Positions 28,733 to 39,585 are shown, numbered from the stretch's first letter. The stretch is DNA of 54,631 bases from Prochlorococcus sp. AG-355-K03 (GCA_003278685.1 QCDS01000005.1:1-54631), one strand, 5' to 3'. The notes: a model not told the origin generated them from the letters alone. Numbers and translations are program-made.

Positions 28733-30253
28733 ATGCCTGTAGAGTCAATTTTTGCAAGAAAATCATTAGGCGTACTTATGCATCCAACATGTATTCCGGG
28801 AGGAAGAGTATGTGGAACTTTTGGGAGAGGAGCTAAAGAGTGGATAAGAAAACTTCATAAGCATGGAATTGAATACTGGCAATTTTTACCTCTTACACCT
28901 ACTGACTCTACAGGTTCGCCATATAGTTCCCCATCTAGTTTTGCACTTAACCCATGGTTTTTGGATATAGATGATTTAATCGAAAAAGGTTTTATCTATA
29001 TCTCAGATAAAGAAAATCTAGGTCCAACAAATCAGAATAAAGATCATTTTGATTTTGATATTGCGGATGACCTAACAAAAAAATTAGGTCTCCTCCTTTT
29101 GCAAGGTTGGAGTTCGCAATCTGAAGAAAGAAAAATTAATTTTAACAAATGGGTCAGTAGGCATTCTTGGGTTGAAGATTATGCAACATTTGTTGTTATC
29201 AGAGAGGAATTTAATATGTTGCCTTGGTGGGAATGGCCTCAAGAATTTAAAATAAAAAATAACAAGTTCTTAAAATCGTGGATCAAGAAAAAAAGTGAAG
29301 AGTTACTTATTAAAAAATTAATACAGTGGCATCTCGATGAGCAATGGAGTGTCATTAAAAACTTTGCAAAATCAAGAAATATTAAGCTGATAGGAGATTT
29401 GCCTTTTTATGTCTCTAGAGACAGCGCCGACGTATGGAGTAATAAATCATTATTTTCAATTTTTAAAAATGGAGATTTAATCTTTCAAAGTGGTGTTCCA
29501 CCTGATTATTTTTCATCAACAGGACAATTATGGGGTACCCCAACTTACTTTTGGTCAAAGCATAAAAGGACTAATTTCAATTGGTGGAGAAAAAGATTTC
29601 AAAGACAATTTGAACTTGTGGACATATTAAGATTTGATCATTTCAGGGGGTTAGCAGGTTACTGGAGAGTTAATGGCAATTCTAAAACGGCAATTATTGG
29701 GAAATGGATAAATTCTCCAGGTAAAACACTATTAAATAAAGTAAAAAAGGATCTAGGTGGTAACTATCTACCTATTATTGCGGAGGATCTGGGAGTAATA
29801 ACTCCAGATGTAGAGAAATTAAGAAAAAACTTCGAACTGCCTGGCATGAAAATATTACAATTTGCTTTTGATGGCAATGAAGATAATCCTTATTTACCAA
29901 AGAATATTGAAGGAGAAAATTGGGTTGTTTACACAGGTACTCACGACAACTCTACCTCTGTTTCATGGTGGAAAAATTTAGATTATGAATCCCAAAAAAG
30001 AATAAAAGATGAGCATAAATTTTCAGAAAATCCTTCTTGGGATTTAATAGAAATTGGCATGGAGACAAATGCTAATCTTTTTATCGCTCCATTGCAAGAT
30101 CTATTATCTCTAGACGATTCAAGTAGATTAAACAAACCTGGGACCACAAAAAATAACTGGAAATGGAAGTTAAATTGTCCTTTAGAAGAAATAGAAAATA
30201 ATATAAAAATGTTTAGTGAGCTAGGAAATAATTTTGGGAGAACTCTAATGTAG
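28733..30253 (+). CDS. malQ: 4-alpha-glucanotransferase
   Basis: MalQ (GH77, amylomaltase) moves glucan segments between oligosaccharides during glycogen breakdown. At 506 residues the length is normal. Motifs: ARKSLGVLMHPTCIPGGRVCGTFG at the start (split here by many variable sites), YWQFLPLTPTDSTGSPYSS, the GDLPFYVSRDSADVW loop (about residue 222), RFDHFRGLAGYW with the nucleophile Asp (about 303), AEDLGVITPDV with the acid Glu (about 350) and THDNSTSVSWW. It stands alone on the plus strand and probably works with the GH57 enzyme and the pentose phosphate genes in dark carbon use. Confidence 0.95.
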   Translation: MPVESIFARKSLGVLMHPTCIPGGRVCGTFGRGAKEWIRKLHKHGIEYWQFLPLTPTDSTGSPYSSPSSFALNPWFLDIDDLIEKGFIYISDKENLGPTNQNKDHFDFDIADDLTKKLGLLLLQGWSSQSEERKINFNKWVSRHSWVEDYATFVVIREEFNMLPWWEWPQEFKIKNNKFLKSWIKKKSEELLIKKLIQWHLDEQWSVIKNFAKSRNIKLIGDLPFYVSRDSADVWSNKSLFSIFKNGDLIFQSGVPPDYFSSTGQLWGTPTYFWSKHKRTNFNWWRKRFQRQFELVDILRFDHFRGLAGYWRVNGNSKTAIIGKWINSPGKTLLNKVKKDLGGNYLPIIAEDLGVITPDVEKLRKNFELPGMKILQFAFDGNEDNPYLPKNIEGENWVVYTGTHDNSTSVSWWKNLDYESQKRIKDEHKFSENPSWDLIEIGMETNANLFIAPLQDLLSLDDSSRLNKPGTTKNNWKWKLNCPLEEIENNIKMFSELGNNFGRTLM

Positions 30254-30266
30254 ATATTATTAAAAA

Positions 30267-30758
30267 TTATTTATCAATAATTTGATTTTCAATATTTTGA
30301 ATCTCTATTACATTTACATTGTAAATAAAGTATCTCTTTAATATAAAAATAGTTAAAACTAATATAAAAAAATACAAAAGACTTCCTTGCCATGTATTGA
30401 TAAGATCGAATTTCCTGAACATAAAATCCTTTTCCTTTTTTTTTAAAATTTTTCTTTCTTTAACTGCTAAATTTAATAATGTATTTTTTTTTAATACTAA
30501 GCATTCCTCTAATTTAATTAATATAGATCTTATAAAAGGATAACCTGGCCTAGTACTTTTATTATTTTCAATAGAGTTTATTATTCTTTCAGGGATTTTT
30601 GAAATGTATGACAATTCTTTAATTGTAAGGTTTTGTTGAATTCTTGCTTCTTTTACTAACTTTGCAATTTCTAAAGATTGGTCAACCAATCCAGGACTAA
30701 ATTCTTTATTTTTTTCAGATTTTTTATTAAATAAAAAGAGATTTTTCAAAATATTCAT
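30267..30758 (-). CDS. RodZ-like HTH membrane protein, short form
   Basis: A 163-residue protein with a helix-turn-helix of the RodZ/Xre type at about residues 30-95 (KLVKEARIQQNLTIKELSYI ... ENNKSTRPGYPFIRSILIKL, here in two pieces), a Lys-rich linker, then one membrane helix at about 127-146. That order (cytoplasmic HTH, basic linker, single helix) is the RodZ layout; RodZ links MreB to the cell-wall machinery. Here only about 17 residues follow the helix, so the periplasmic domain is missing. A membrane-tethered regulator is the alternative. It ends 13 bases from convergent malQ. Confidence 0.65.
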   Translation of the reverse strand: MNILKNLFLFNKKSEKNKEFSPGLVDQSLEIAKLVKEARIQQNLTIKELSYISKIPERIINSIENNKSTRPGYPFIRSILIKLEECLVLKKNTLLNLAVKERKILKKKEKDFMFRKFDLINTWQGSLLYFFILVLTIFILKRYFIYNVNVIEIQNIENQIIDK

Positions 30759-30866
30759 TTAATCTTCCAAAGCTAAATAATCCTTTTACTTCTCATTTTT
30801 AAAGATTACATCCAATTCTAATAGAATTAAATTCATAGGTAAGTTAATTAACTATAAATATAAAAA

Positions 30867-32522
30867 CTAAACTGTTGAAATAATATTTTGTACTGCACTT
30901 TTTGCAATATTTAGAGGGCTAAAAGTATCTCTAATTAAAGCCAAGAGTTTTTTTGCATCAGTAAATTCTAATTTTTCATCTTTTATAAGACTTAAAAGAA
31001 GATTCTTCCTAACTTCGGATCCTTTTTTACTGACAAATAATTTCAATCCAGCGTTCGCAACTGGTATGAGATCTGAATTAATATCCTCTGAATCTCTAAA
31101 TAAAATGTTTAGTAAACTTTCAACTTTTTCTATTTGGATTTGACCTTTTTTATCAAAAACGACTTCTAAAAGTATGTCTAAAATCTCTTCAGAATTATCG
31201 GTCAGTAGTTTTTTTGCAATATATGGATAAGCTATTTTTAAAATTTTAAATTCAGGATCTAACCTTAGAGCTAAACCCTCTTGACTAACAACAGCTCTAA
31301 TTATTAAGGCAAACCTACTGGGAACTCTGAAAGGGTAAGAATACATTAGTTTTGAGAATTTGTCAGTTACATTTTTAAGATTAAAATTACCAACCTCAGC
31401 GCCAAAAGATCCTCCTAGAACTTCTTTTAATGGTCCAACAAGTTTTTGAAGATCTTGTTCTTTGGTTAAAAAACCTAATTTCTGGAAATCTTCTGCGAGA
31501 AGATAATATTCTTCGTTTATTATGTGAACAATTGCCTTAATGAGAGTAAGTCTATCTGAGTTTGTAATAGTATCCATCATTCCAAAATCAACATAAGCTA
31601 AATTCCCACAATCTGCATTTCCTCCTTTGAGAGCAAACATATTTCCTGGATGTGGGTCTGCATGAAAATATCCAAATTCAAATAATTGCTGCAGTCCACT
31701 GATGACACATGTTTTTATAAACGAAGTAGGTATTAAGTTATTTTCCTCTAGTAAAAATCGATCTCTTAACTTAACTCCATCAATCCAAGAAGTTGTGATT
31801 ACCCTTTTGGATGAAAAATGTTTTTCTAATTTAGGAATAAAAATATTTGGATTTTCTTTGAATAAATTTGCAAACCTTAAAGCATTTTCGGCCTCTTTTT
31901 GATAGTCAATTTCATCAAAAAGTGCCTTACCAAATTCATCTATTATCTCTCCAATTCCAACACCTATATTTAATGGTAAGAGTGGGGATAAAAAAGTTCC
32001 TAAAAACCTTAAGATCACCACATCCCTTCTTATAAGGAAGTATAAATTTGGCCGCTGTACTTTTACAGCTAGATAAGAATTATTTAATTTTGCTTTATAA
32101 ACTTGACCTAAGCTTGCTGAAGCAATAGGACTATCTGGAAACTCTTCAAATAATTCATTAGCAGGGGATCCAAGTTCATCTTCAATGATTTTTAAAGCAA
32201 TTTTGTGATCAAATGCTGGGAGATTATCTTGTAGGTTTGTAAGTTCAGTAAGCCAATCTTGTCTAACAAGATCTGGTCTAGTTGAGAGTGCTTGGCCTAA
32301 TTTGATAAAACAAGGCCCTAAATCCGTTATTACATCAAAAAGATATTTCGAGAGATTTTTTTGTACATTTTTATTTTTACTGTTACCTTGAAAAAGTATT
32401 CTTAAAAAAAGAAAAATAAAAGTTAAAAGGATATATAAAACTCTTGGGATAAAAATCCATGGTCTCAAAATCAACCAAAGAAAGTCTTCTTTTGCTGAAT
32501 ATTCCGAATAAGATCTTTTCAT
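30867..32522 (-). CDS. ABC1/UbiB-family atypical kinase
   Basis: A 551-residue member of the AarF/ABC1/UbiB family, atypical protein-kinase-like ATPases linked to quinone and prenyl-lipid metabolism in bacteria, plastids and mitochondria. It has the family hallmark KLGQALSTRPDLV (about 80), the alanine-rich loop ASASLGQVYKAKL (about 135), the lysine in AVKVQRP, the HADPHPGNMF catalytic loop (about 295) and the metal-binding VDFGMMD. Hydrophobic residues at 22-45 may anchor it. Cyanobacteria have several such genes; this one's substrate is unknown. It stands alone, 108 bases upstream of the RodZ-like gene. Confidence 0.9.
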   Translation of the reverse strand: MKRSYSEYSAKEDFLWLILRPWIFIPRVLYILLTFIFLFLRILFQGNSKNKNVQKNLSKYLFDVITDLGPCFIKLGQALSTRPDLVRQDWLTELTNLQDNLPAFDHKIALKIIEDELGSPANELFEEFPDSPIASASLGQVYKAKLNNSYLAVKVQRPNLYFLIRRDVVILRFLGTFLSPLLPLNIGVGIGEIIDEFGKALFDEIDYQKEAENALRFANLFKENPNIFIPKLEKHFSSKRVITTSWIDGVKLRDRFLLEENNLIPTSFIKTCVISGLQQLFEFGYFHADPHPGNMFALKGGNADCGNLAYVDFGMMDTITNSDRLTLIKAIVHIINEEYYLLAEDFQKLGFLTKEQDLQKLVGPLKEVLGGSFGAEVGNFNLKNVTDKFSKLMYSYPFRVPSRFALIIRAVVSQEGLALRLDPEFKILKIAYPYIAKKLLTDNSEEILDILLEVVFDKKGQIQIEKVESLLNILFRDSEDINSDLIPVANAGLKLFVSKKGSEVRKNLLLSLIKDEKLEFTDAKKLLALIRDTFSPLNIAKSAVQNIISTV

Positions 32523-32586
32523 TAACGTTAAAAAATATCAAAAAAGATTACCATGTAGTCCATTCTATATATGTCAACAATACTTT

Positions 32587-33984
32587 ATGAGCATTTCATC
32601 TTTTCTAACTAAAAAGTTTTTAAAGTCTTTATTCTTTCCCGCTCATAACAGAGGGGCAGCTTTACCAAATAAATTAGTTAAGTTGTTAAAAAATCCACCT
32701 GGGTATTGGGACTTGCCCGAACTGCCAGAAATAGGATCCCCACTATCCCAAAGCGGATTAATTGCTAAATCTCAAAGAGAATTCTCCAACAAATTTGGGG
32801 CTAAAGGATGTTTTTTTGGAGTTAATGGAGCTTCCGGATTAATACAATCAGCAGTAATTGCAATGGCAAATCCAGGCGAAAATATCCTGATGCCTAGAAA
32901 TGTTCATATAAGTGTCATAAAAATCTGTGCGATGCAGAATATAAATCCAATATTTTTTGACTTAGAATTTTCAACCATAACGGGTCATTTCAAACCAATT
33001 ACAAAAATTTGGTTGGAAAATGTATTTAAAAAATTAAATTTTGATGAGAATAAAATTGCAGGGGTTATTCTTGTAAACCCCACTTATCATGGTTATTCCG
33101 GAGATTTAGAGCCTTTAATAGATTGTTGTCATCAAAAAAATTTACCTGTTTTAGTTGATGAAGCCCATGGTTCATATTTCCTTTTTTGTGAAAATCTTAA
33201 TTTACCAAAACCGGCCTTATCATCAAACGCTGATTTAGTGGTTAATTCATTGCATAAGTCACTCAATGGATTAACGCAAACAGCAGTACTTTGGTACAAA
33301 GGGAATCTAATAAATGAATATAAATTAATCAAAAGTATTAATTTGCTGCAAACCACCAGTCCAAGTTCCTTATTACTTTCTTCTTGTGAAGAGTCTATTA
33401 AGGACTGGCTTAACAAAAAAAGTTTATCAAAATATCAAAAAAGAATTTTAGAGGCAAAAAGTATTTATAAAAAATTAATTCAAAAAAATATTCCTCTCAT
33501 AGAAACTCAAGACCCCTTAAAAATTGTGGTAAATACCTCTAAGGCTGGGATTGATGGTTTTACTGCTGATAATTTTTTTTATAGAAATGGACTTATTGCC
33601 GAATTACCAGAAATGATGACTCTCACTTTTTGCTTAGGATTTGGAAATCAAAAAGATTTTCTTAATTTATTTGAAAAGTTATGGAAAAAATTACTATTAA
33701 ATTCCAAAAAATCAAAAAGTTTAGAAGTGCTCAGATCACCCTTTAAATTAGTTCAAGCTCCCGAAATCGAAATTGGAATTGCTTGGAGAAGTAAGAGTCG
33801 AAATATTCCTTTCTCACAATCATTAAATAAAATATCTGGAGATATTATTTGCCCTTATCCTCCTGGGATACCTTTACTTGTTCCTGGCGAAAAAATTGAT
33901 ATAGATAGGTTTATTTGGATAAATAATCAAAGTTTATGCAACGAGGATCTGGTAAATTTTAATATAAGAATATTAGAAATATAG
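32587..33984 (+). CDS. Orn/Lys/Arg decarboxylase-family PLP enzyme
   Basis: A 465-residue fold-type I PLP enzyme of the ornithine/lysine/arginine decarboxylase family. The cofactor lysine is K224 in SLHKSLNGLTQTAVL, and the PLP-binding aspartate/histidine motif is VDEAHGSYF (about residue 193). The N-terminal ... HNRGAALPNKLVKLL and GVNGASGLIQSAVIAMANPGE fit the family, as does the C-terminal PYPPGIPLLVPGE. It is much shorter than the 700-residue E. coli enzymes because it lacks the response-regulator-like wing domain, the usual form in cyanobacteria and Firmicutes. Substrate is unproven; a polyamine-making role (arginine or lysine) is most likely. cdsA follows after 9 bases. Confidence 0.88.
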   Translation: MSISSFLTKKFLKSLFFPAHNRGAALPNKLVKLLKNPPGYWDLPELPEIGSPLSQSGLIAKSQREFSNKFGAKGCFFGVNGASGLIQSAVIAMANPGENILMPRNVHISVIKICAMQNINPIFFDLEFSTITGHFKPITKIWLENVFKKLNFDENKIAGVILVNPTYHGYSGDLEPLIDCCHQKNLPVLVDEAHGSYFLFCENLNLPKPALSSNADLVVNSLHKSLNGLTQTAVLWYKGNLINEYKLIKSINLLQTTSPSSLLLSSCEESIKDWLNKKSLSKYQKRILEAKSIYKKLIQKNIPLIETQDPLKIVVNTSKAGIDGFTADNFFYRNGLIAELPEMMTLTFCLGFGNQKDFLNLFEKLWKKLLLNSKKSKSLEVLRSPFKLVQAPEIEIGIAWRSKSRNIPFSQSLNKISGDIICPYPPGIPLLVPGEKIDIDRFIWINNQSLCNEDLVNFNIRILEI

Positions 33985-33993
33985 CAATTTCAT

Positions 33994-34851
33994 ATGAGAT
34001 TAAGAAGCGGGTTACTTATAGGAATTTTTGGTTTAATTGTTGTTTTGATGGGGGGATGGTTTTTTACATTAGCAACTGCTTTGCTTACATATCTGGCATT
34101 ATTAGAATTTTTTAGAATGGCAGAATTTAAAGGAATAAGACCAGCTACAAAAACCACATTATTTTCATCTTTTATTATTCTAGTTTCTACTTATCTTGAG
34201 ACTATTGGTGTGCTTGAAGGAGAAATTTCAAATTCAATTTTGCCAATCTGTTCAGTTGGGATATGCACTTGGTTACTTTTGCAACCAAAACCTGGGACAA
34301 TTTCAGATATTGCAGCCTCTATTTTTGGTTTATTCTATTTAGGTTTTTTACCTAGTTACTGGATTAAGTTAAGGGGATTAGATTCAGTCATAATAAGTTC
34401 CAATCAGGGTTTTATGTCTTTTGAGAACTTATCAAATACTACAGGTCTTCATTTAACTTTAACTTCTTGTTTTTTAATTGTGGCTAGTGATATTGGTTCC
34501 TATTTCATTGGGAAATCATTTGGTAAAACATCACTATCTCCAATATCTCCAAGCAAAACTATAGAAGGTTTAGTGGGGGGAATATCCTGTTCAACACTAT
34601 TAGCAATATTTTTCGCATTTTTAATGAATTGGGAAAATCCATTATTTGTTGGAATAATATATGGAATTTCAATTTCTCTAATGGCATTAGTTGGCGATTT
34701 AATTGAATCTATGATGAAGAGAGACGCAAAAATAAAAGATTCCGGAACTTTTTTACCTGGACATGGAGGAATTCTTGACAGAATTGACAGTTATATCTTT
34801 ACTCCATCTGTTTTGTATTATATTTTTATAATTCTCAAGTATTTAAATTAA
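33994..34851 (+). CDS. cdsA: phosphatidate cytidylyltransferase
   Basis: CdsA makes CDP-diacylglycerol from phosphatidate and CTP, the precursor of phosphatidylglycerol, an essential thylakoid lipid. The 285-residue protein has about eight hydrophobic segments and the C-terminal CDP-diglyceride synthase signature, here GDLIESMMKRDAKIKDSG followed by LPGHGGILDRIDSYIFT (about residue 255-275). The SPSKTIEGLVGG segment (about 188) is also typical. The gene is 9 bases downstream of the PLP decarboxylase gene and probably shares its transcript. It ends directly against the alpha/beta hydrolase on the other strand, with no spacer. Confidence 0.95.
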   Translation: MRLRSGLLIGIFGLIVVLMGGWFFTLATALLTYLALLEFFRMAEFKGIRPATKTTLFSSFIILVSTYLETIGVLEGEISNSILPICSVGICTWLLLQPKPGTISDIAASIFGLFYLGFLPSYWIKLRGLDSVIISSNQGFMSFENLSNTTGLHLTLTSCFLIVASDIGSYFIGKSFGKTSLSPISPSKTIEGLVGGISCSTLLAIFFAFLMNWENPLFVGIIYGISISLMALVGDLIESMMKRDAKIKDSGTFLPGHGGILDRIDSYIFTPSVLYYIFIILKYLN

Positions 34852-35763
34852 TTAAAAAATCTTTTGTTCCAAAAAATAATCTTGGATGATTTTACTAGAT
34901 AATGATGGTAGATCTATGTGTGGAAGATGACCACAATTTTGTAAACCTACAAAATTTAATTTTTCAATATTTTTTATTTTTTTTATCTCTTTTTTTCCAA
35001 GAATTCGATCATTTTCTCCACATAATGTTTTAATTGGGATATTTTGGATATATTTTTGAGTCCCTGCAAACCCACCACTTTTTGCAAATGATGCAAGTGA
35101 ATTCCTCCATCCTTTACAACCTAGATGAATTGAAGCAATTTGCTCTTCCATCTTACCCACACATTCATCTGGAAAAGCAAATGCTTGCCTACAAAGACTT
35201 TTTCTGACCTGAGGCAATCCAAGAAATGAAGCGCCAATTTGGTTAAGAGGGAAAGGGATACTCTTAGGTTCTCCAAACAATCCGGCGGGAGACAAAAGGA
35301 GAATTTTATCAATAGAATCCGGAATTTCAAAAGCAAGTTTTAAAGCTGTTGAGCCTCCCATAGAGGCACCAATAATTTTTAGATTCTTTGCTATCTTTAA
35401 GGTCTTGAGGAGATCTATTAAATGTGAAATTATTTTCGAGGAATTGTATTCATTTGTAGCGCACCTGGGACTAAAACCAAAACCCAGCAGATCAGGAACA
35501 ATAACTTGAAAATTTCTTTTTAGTGATTTATATATTCTTCTGAATTCTAAAAAACTACTATCAAAGCCATGCAGAAGAAGTATAGGTTGACCTTTCCCTC
35601 CCATAACTACTGGAAATCTTAAAGAATTCCAGTTTTGGTTGAGTTTTATCCACTTAACATCATTCGCCAAATAAAGACCTAAAGGGTCTAACAGTGACAA
35701 TTTGGCACTTTCAAAAAATTCTGCATTTAAATCACTTAATTGTTCAAAATTGTTTTTAGTCAA
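34852..35763 (-). CDS. alpha/beta-fold hydrolase
   Basis: A 303-residue alpha/beta hydrolase. The oxyanion region is LLLHGFDSSFLEFRR (about 62), the nucleophile elbow is GASMGGSTAL with the serine at about residue 132, the acid is the Asp in CGENDRILGK (about 252), and the final histidine is in NCGHLPHIDLP (about 280). All members of the triad are present. The substrate is unknown; similar cyanobacterial and plastid proteins include esterases and pigment or lipid hydrolases. It lies 8 bases downstream of the glycerol-dehydrogenase-like gene, so the two are probably co-transcribed. Confidence 0.85.
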   Translation of the reverse strand: MTKNNFEQLSDLNAEFFESAKLSLLDPLGLYLANDVKWIKLNQNWNSLRFPVVMGGKGQPILLLHGFDSSFLEFRRIYKSLKRNFQVIVPDLLGFGFSPRCATNEYNSSKIISHLIDLLKTLKIAKNLKIIGASMGGSTALKLAFEIPDSIDKILLLSPAGLFGEPKSIPFPLNQIGASFLGLPQVRKSLCRQAFAFPDECVGKMEEQIASIHLGCKGWRNSLASFAKSGGFAGTQKYIQNIPIKTLCGENDRILGKKEIKKIKNIEKLNFVGLQNCGHLPHIDLPSLSSKIIQDYFLEQKIF

Positions 35764-35771
35764 AAAAATGT

Positions 35772-36863
35772 CTATATTTTAATTTTTTGTTGTTCAAAAT
35801 TTGATATGACCTCTATTATATCCCGTTTATTAATTTCAAAAGGCAAAAAGTGAATCTCAGATTTGTCTCGACAGGTAAATTCAGCAATTTTCTCTAAATT
35901 ATTATTTTCAAAAACATTTATTCCAAGTTGTCCGATAGTAGTTGGTAAATTCAATTCTTTCATGAGTAAAAATAATTGTTTAATTGATTGATCAGCTAAT
36001 TTATTATTATTTTTCATTTCTTCTAATCTTAATTGCAATAATAATCCAACCCCAACAATCTCTCCATGTAAGAATTTATTAGGGGTGATTATTTGAGTAA
36101 TTGAATTATGAATAGCATGTGCGGCTGCAGTCCTACACTTTTCTCCACCAATACCACCAACTAATCCTGCTGTAAGTCCACATGCTTCTACAGTATTTTG
36201 CCAAGAAGTATAATTTTCAAATTGACCCTCAAACGCTTTTTTTCCATCTATTAATAGTTGATCTCTTAAAACTCTTGATATCTGAATTGCTTGTTGAACA
36301 AGCCCATCCTCAATTGTTGAACTTGTTATTGAAGATTCGTACCATTTTGCCAAAGCATCTGCTATCCCACTAGCAAGTGTTCTCGATGGAGCTGTTTGAA
36401 TAAATTTATGATCATAAACTAATATTTTAGGACAAGATCCTAATGCAACATCCTTGATGAATTGCCCATTTTTTGTATAAATATTTGCTAATGCTGTCCA
36501 TCCTGCACAAGTAGAGGCGCTAAGGGGCACTGTAATACAAGGTATATTAAGAGAATCAGCTATATATTTTCCAGAATCTAAAACTTTGCCACCTCCAGCT
36601 GCGATAACACAATCATTATTATTCTCTAAAATGATATTTTTTACTCTCGAAATATCTTCATAACAACAATCAAATTGTAAATTAGCAGAATCAACACTGA
36701 CGTTTTGATTTTTTAAACCAATAAGAATTTTGGTTCTCAAATTATTTGTATGAATGCCTCTACCTAAAATTAGTGGACGTTTAGTTAACTTAATAATTTC
36801 AGGTAAAGATTCTTCCCAAGCATAATTTCCCCTAAATATAGTTTCTGGAGAGATTGACTGCAT
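35772..36863 (-). CDS. iron-containing alcohol dehydrogenase family protein (glycerol dehydrogenase-like)
   Basis: A 363-residue member of the GldA/sn-glycerol-1-phosphate dehydrogenase branch of the metal-dependent alcohol dehydrogenases. The NAD-binding motif AAGGGKVLDSGKYIAD is at about 89-103, PLSASTCAGWTALANIYT (about 119) follows, and the metal ligands are expected in the aspartate of GIADALAKWYE (about 167) and the histidines of HAIHNSITQ and KFLHGEIVGVG (about 248-267). Cyanobacterial members have no fixed substrate. It is likely co-transcribed with clpC upstream (14-base gap) and the hydrolase downstream. Confidence 0.85.
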   Translation of the reverse strand: MQSISPETIFRGNYAWEESLPEIIKLTKRPLILGRGIHTNNLRTKILIGLKNQNVSVDSANLQFDCCYEDISRVKNIILENNNDCVIAAGGGKVLDSGKYIADSLNIPCITVPLSASTCAGWTALANIYTKNGQFIKDVALGSCPKILVYDHKFIQTAPSRTLASGIADALAKWYESSITSSTIEDGLVQQAIQISRVLRDQLLIDGKKAFEGQFENYTSWQNTVEACGLTAGLVGGIGGEKCRTAAAHAIHNSITQIITPNKFLHGEIVGVGLLLQLRLEEMKNNNKLADQSIKQLFLLMKELNLPTTIGQLGINVFENNNLEKIAEFTCRDKSEIHFLPFEINKRDIIEVISNFEQQKIKI

Positions 36864-36877
36864 ATTTAAATTGAATA

Positions 36878-39406
36878 TTAGTAGTTAGCACTTGCCAACT
36901 CCTGAGAAGATTCTTCAGAAGAAATATTTATTGTTACTTTTTTATTATCATCTATATCAACTAAAGCATTATCTCCATCTTTTATCCTCCCAGAAAGAAC
37001 TTCTTCTGCCAAACTATCTTCTAATAAACGCATAACGGCCCTTCTCAAAGGTCTTGCTCCGTAAGAAGGATTATATCCTTCTTCGACAAGTCTTTCTTTA
37101 AAAGCATCTGTTACTTTTAATTTAATGCCTTTATCTTGCAATCGTGCAAAAACTTCTTGCAACATTATTTCAGCAATCTCTTTAACTTCATTTTTAGTTA
37201 GTTGCCTAAATACAATTATTTCATCGAGTCTATTTAAAAATTCAGGTCTAAAATATTGCTTAAGTTCTTCATTAACTAATGATTTTATTCTATTATATTG
37301 GCTATCTTCAACTGAATCTCCAGAGAATTCGAATCCTAGACCGCCTCCACCTTTCTCGATAACCTTAGAACCAATATTAGAAGTCATTATTAACAACGTA
37401 TTTTTAAAATCTACAGTTCTTCCTTTGGAATCAGTTAGTCTTCCATCTTCAAGTAGTTGCAACAATAAGTTGAATACATCTGGATGCGCCTTTTCTACTT
37501 CGTCAAATAGAACGACAGTATAAGGGCGCCTTCTTACCGCCTCAGTAAGTTGACCACCTTCATTAAAACCAACATAGCCAGGAGGAGATCCTATAAGTTT
37601 ACTAACAGTATGTCTTTCCATAAATTCTGACATGTCTAATCTGATCATTGCTTCTTCACTACCGAAGAAATAAGAAGCTAATGATTTAGTTAATTCAGTT
37701 TTACCAACACCGGTAGGGCCAGAAAAGATAAAACTTGCGATAGGTCTATTAGGATTTTTTAATCCTACTCTTGCTCTTCTTATAGCTCTAGAGACAGCTT
37801 TGACAGCTTCGTCTTGTCCAATCAACCTTTTGTGAAGTGTTTCCTCCATGTTAAGAAGTTTGACTGATTCAGTTTCTGTTAATTTTTGAACAGGAACTCC
37901 TGTCCATGAAGCTACAATATGGGCTACGTCCTCTTCACTAACAAGGGGGCTTTGTAAGAGTTTTGAATCGCTTTTTACAGAATTAATATCAGAATCAGAC
38001 TGATCTCCAGCTTTAGATTCTTTTTTGTTTTCCAATACCTCTTTAATTCTTGCAGACAATTCCATCTCTTTTTCACGTAATTGGCCGGCTTGATCAAAAT
38101 TTTGGTCTCTTACAGATTCTTCCTTCTGTTTCTGTATTTGTCTTAGTTCTCTATCTATTTGTTTAGCTTCAGGCGGAAGTTTTGAATTTATTAAACGCAC
38201 TCTACTTCCAGCCTCGTCGATAAGATCTATAGCCTTATCAGGTAAAAATCTATCAGATATATAACGATCTCCTAAATGAGCTGCTGCCTCTAGCGCATCA
38301 TCAGTAATTTTTAGACGATGATGTTGTTCATAACGCTCTCTAAGGCCTTTTAAAATTTCTATTGTATCTTCAATAGATGGCTCTCCTACCATTACAGGTT
38401 GAAATCTTCTTTCCAGAGCGGCATCTCTCTCTATGTGTTTTCTATATTCATCAAGAGTTGTTGCTCCAATACACTGAAGTTCTCCTCTAGCTAGTGCTGG
38501 CTTTAGAATATTTGCTGCATCTATTGCTCCTTCAGCAGCTCCAGCACCAATTAAAGTATGCACTTCGTCTATAACAAGTATGACATTACCAGCTGATTTA
38601 ATTTCTTCCATTATTTTTTTTAATCTTTCTTCAAATTCACCTCTATATTTTGTTCCTGCGACCAAAAGACCTATATCGAGTGTCAAAACTCTTTTATCTT
38701 CAAGTATGTCTGGAATATCACCTGTTTGTATTCTTTGAGCCAAACCTTCTGCGATAGCAGTTTTACCTACACCGGGCTCACCGATGAGAACAGGATTATT
38801 TTTTGTCCTTCTACCTAATATTTGGACTACACGGTCTATTTCTGAATGGCGACCAACGACTGGATCTAACTTTGATTCACTAGCTAGTTTCGTTAAATTT
38901 GTACCAAATTCATCAAGAGTAGCAGTTTTTAAGTTGCCCTTAGTTGTACTAGCCCCCGTGCCAACTTCGGCTGTTTCACCTAGCATCCTTATAACTTGAG
39001 TTCTTACTTTGGTGAGGTCTATGTTAAGGTTTTCAAGCACTCTTGCAGCTACACCTTCACCTTCTCTTATCAAACCTAATAATAAATGTTCTGTCCCTAT
39101 GTAATTGTGACCTAATTGACGAGCCTCTTCTAGGGATAACTCTAAAACTCTTTTAGCCCTAGGGGTAAAAGGTATTTCAACAGCTACAAAACCTGATCCT
39201 CTGCCTATTATCTTTTCTACCTCTATCCTTGAATCTTTCAAATTAACTCCAAGTGATTTAAGTACTTTCGCTGCGACTCCAGTTCCTTCTCCGATTAATC
39301 CTAAAAGAATTTGTTCAGTTCCAACAAAATTATGACCAAGTCTTCTAGCTTCCTCTTGAGCAAGCATTATGACTTTTATGGCCTTTTCTGTAAATCTTTC
39401 AAACAT
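36878..39406 (-). CDS. clpC: ATP-dependent Clp protease ATPase subunit ClpC
   Basis: ClpC is the essential Hsp100 unfoldase of cyanobacteria, feeding substrates to ClpP/ClpR. The 842-residue protein has two N-terminal Clp repeats ([20 protein letters not shown] and the [20 protein letters not shown] repeat), Walker A motifs GEPGVGKT (about 210) and GPTGVGKT (about 550), a UVR-type linker ([18 protein letters not shown], about 430) and the ClpP-docking region after [13 protein letters not shown]. The UVR linker separates ClpC from ClpB, which has a longer coiled coil. It is preceded by 179 AT-rich bases with no gene. Confidence 0.97.
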   Translation of the reverse strand: MFERFTEKAIKVIMLAQEEARRLGHNFVGTEQILLGLIGEGTGVAAKVLKSLGVNLKDSRIEVEKIIGRGSGFVAVEIPFTPRAKRVLELSLEEARQLGHNYIGTEHLLLGLIREGEGVAARVLENLNIDLTKVRTQVIRMLGETAEVGTGASTTKGNLKTATLDEFGTNLTKLASESKLDPVVGRHSEIDRVVQILGRRTKNNPVLIGEPGVGKTAIAEGLAQRIQTGDIPDILEDKRVLTLDIGLLVAGTKYRGEFEERLKKIMEEIKSAGNVILVIDEVHTLIGAGAAEGAIDAANILKPALARGELQCIGATTLDEYRKHIERDAALERRFQPVMVGEPSIEDTIEILKGLRERYEQHHRLKITDDALEAAAHLGDRYISDRFLPDKAIDLIDEAGSRVRLINSKLPPEAKQIDRELRQIQKQKEESVRDQNFDQAGQLREKEMELSARIKEVLENKKESKAGDQSDSDINSVKSDSKLLQSPLVSEEDVAHIVASWTGVPVQKLTETESVKLLNMEETLHKRLIGQDEAVKAVSRAIRRARVGLKNPNRPIASFIFSGPTGVGKTELTKSLASYFFGSEEAMIRLDMSEFMERHTVSKLIGSPPGYVGFNEGGQLTEAVRRRPYTVVLFDEVEKAHPDVFNLLLQLLEDGRLTDSKGRTVDFKNTLLIMTSNIGSKVIEKGGGGLGFEFSGDSVEDSQYNRIKSLVNEELKQYFRPEFLNRLDEIIVFRQLTKNEVKEIAEIMLQEVFARLQDKGIKLKVTDAFKERLVEEGYNPSYGARPLRRAVMRLLEDSLAEEVLSGRIKDGDNALVDIDDNKKVTINISSEESSQELASANY

Positions 39407-39585
39407 TAGAAGATTAAATTCCTATTAATAACCTACCAGTAATATGTCAATTTTGTGTTCAGAATGAGCTTTTGTGAATACCCAAAAGTGTAATTTATTA
39501 AAATTAATTGAACTTTTTTAGTGATATAGCAACAAATTATAGTAATTTCAAGCATTCTGGTTATCCGAACAATAAAATTTTTACA

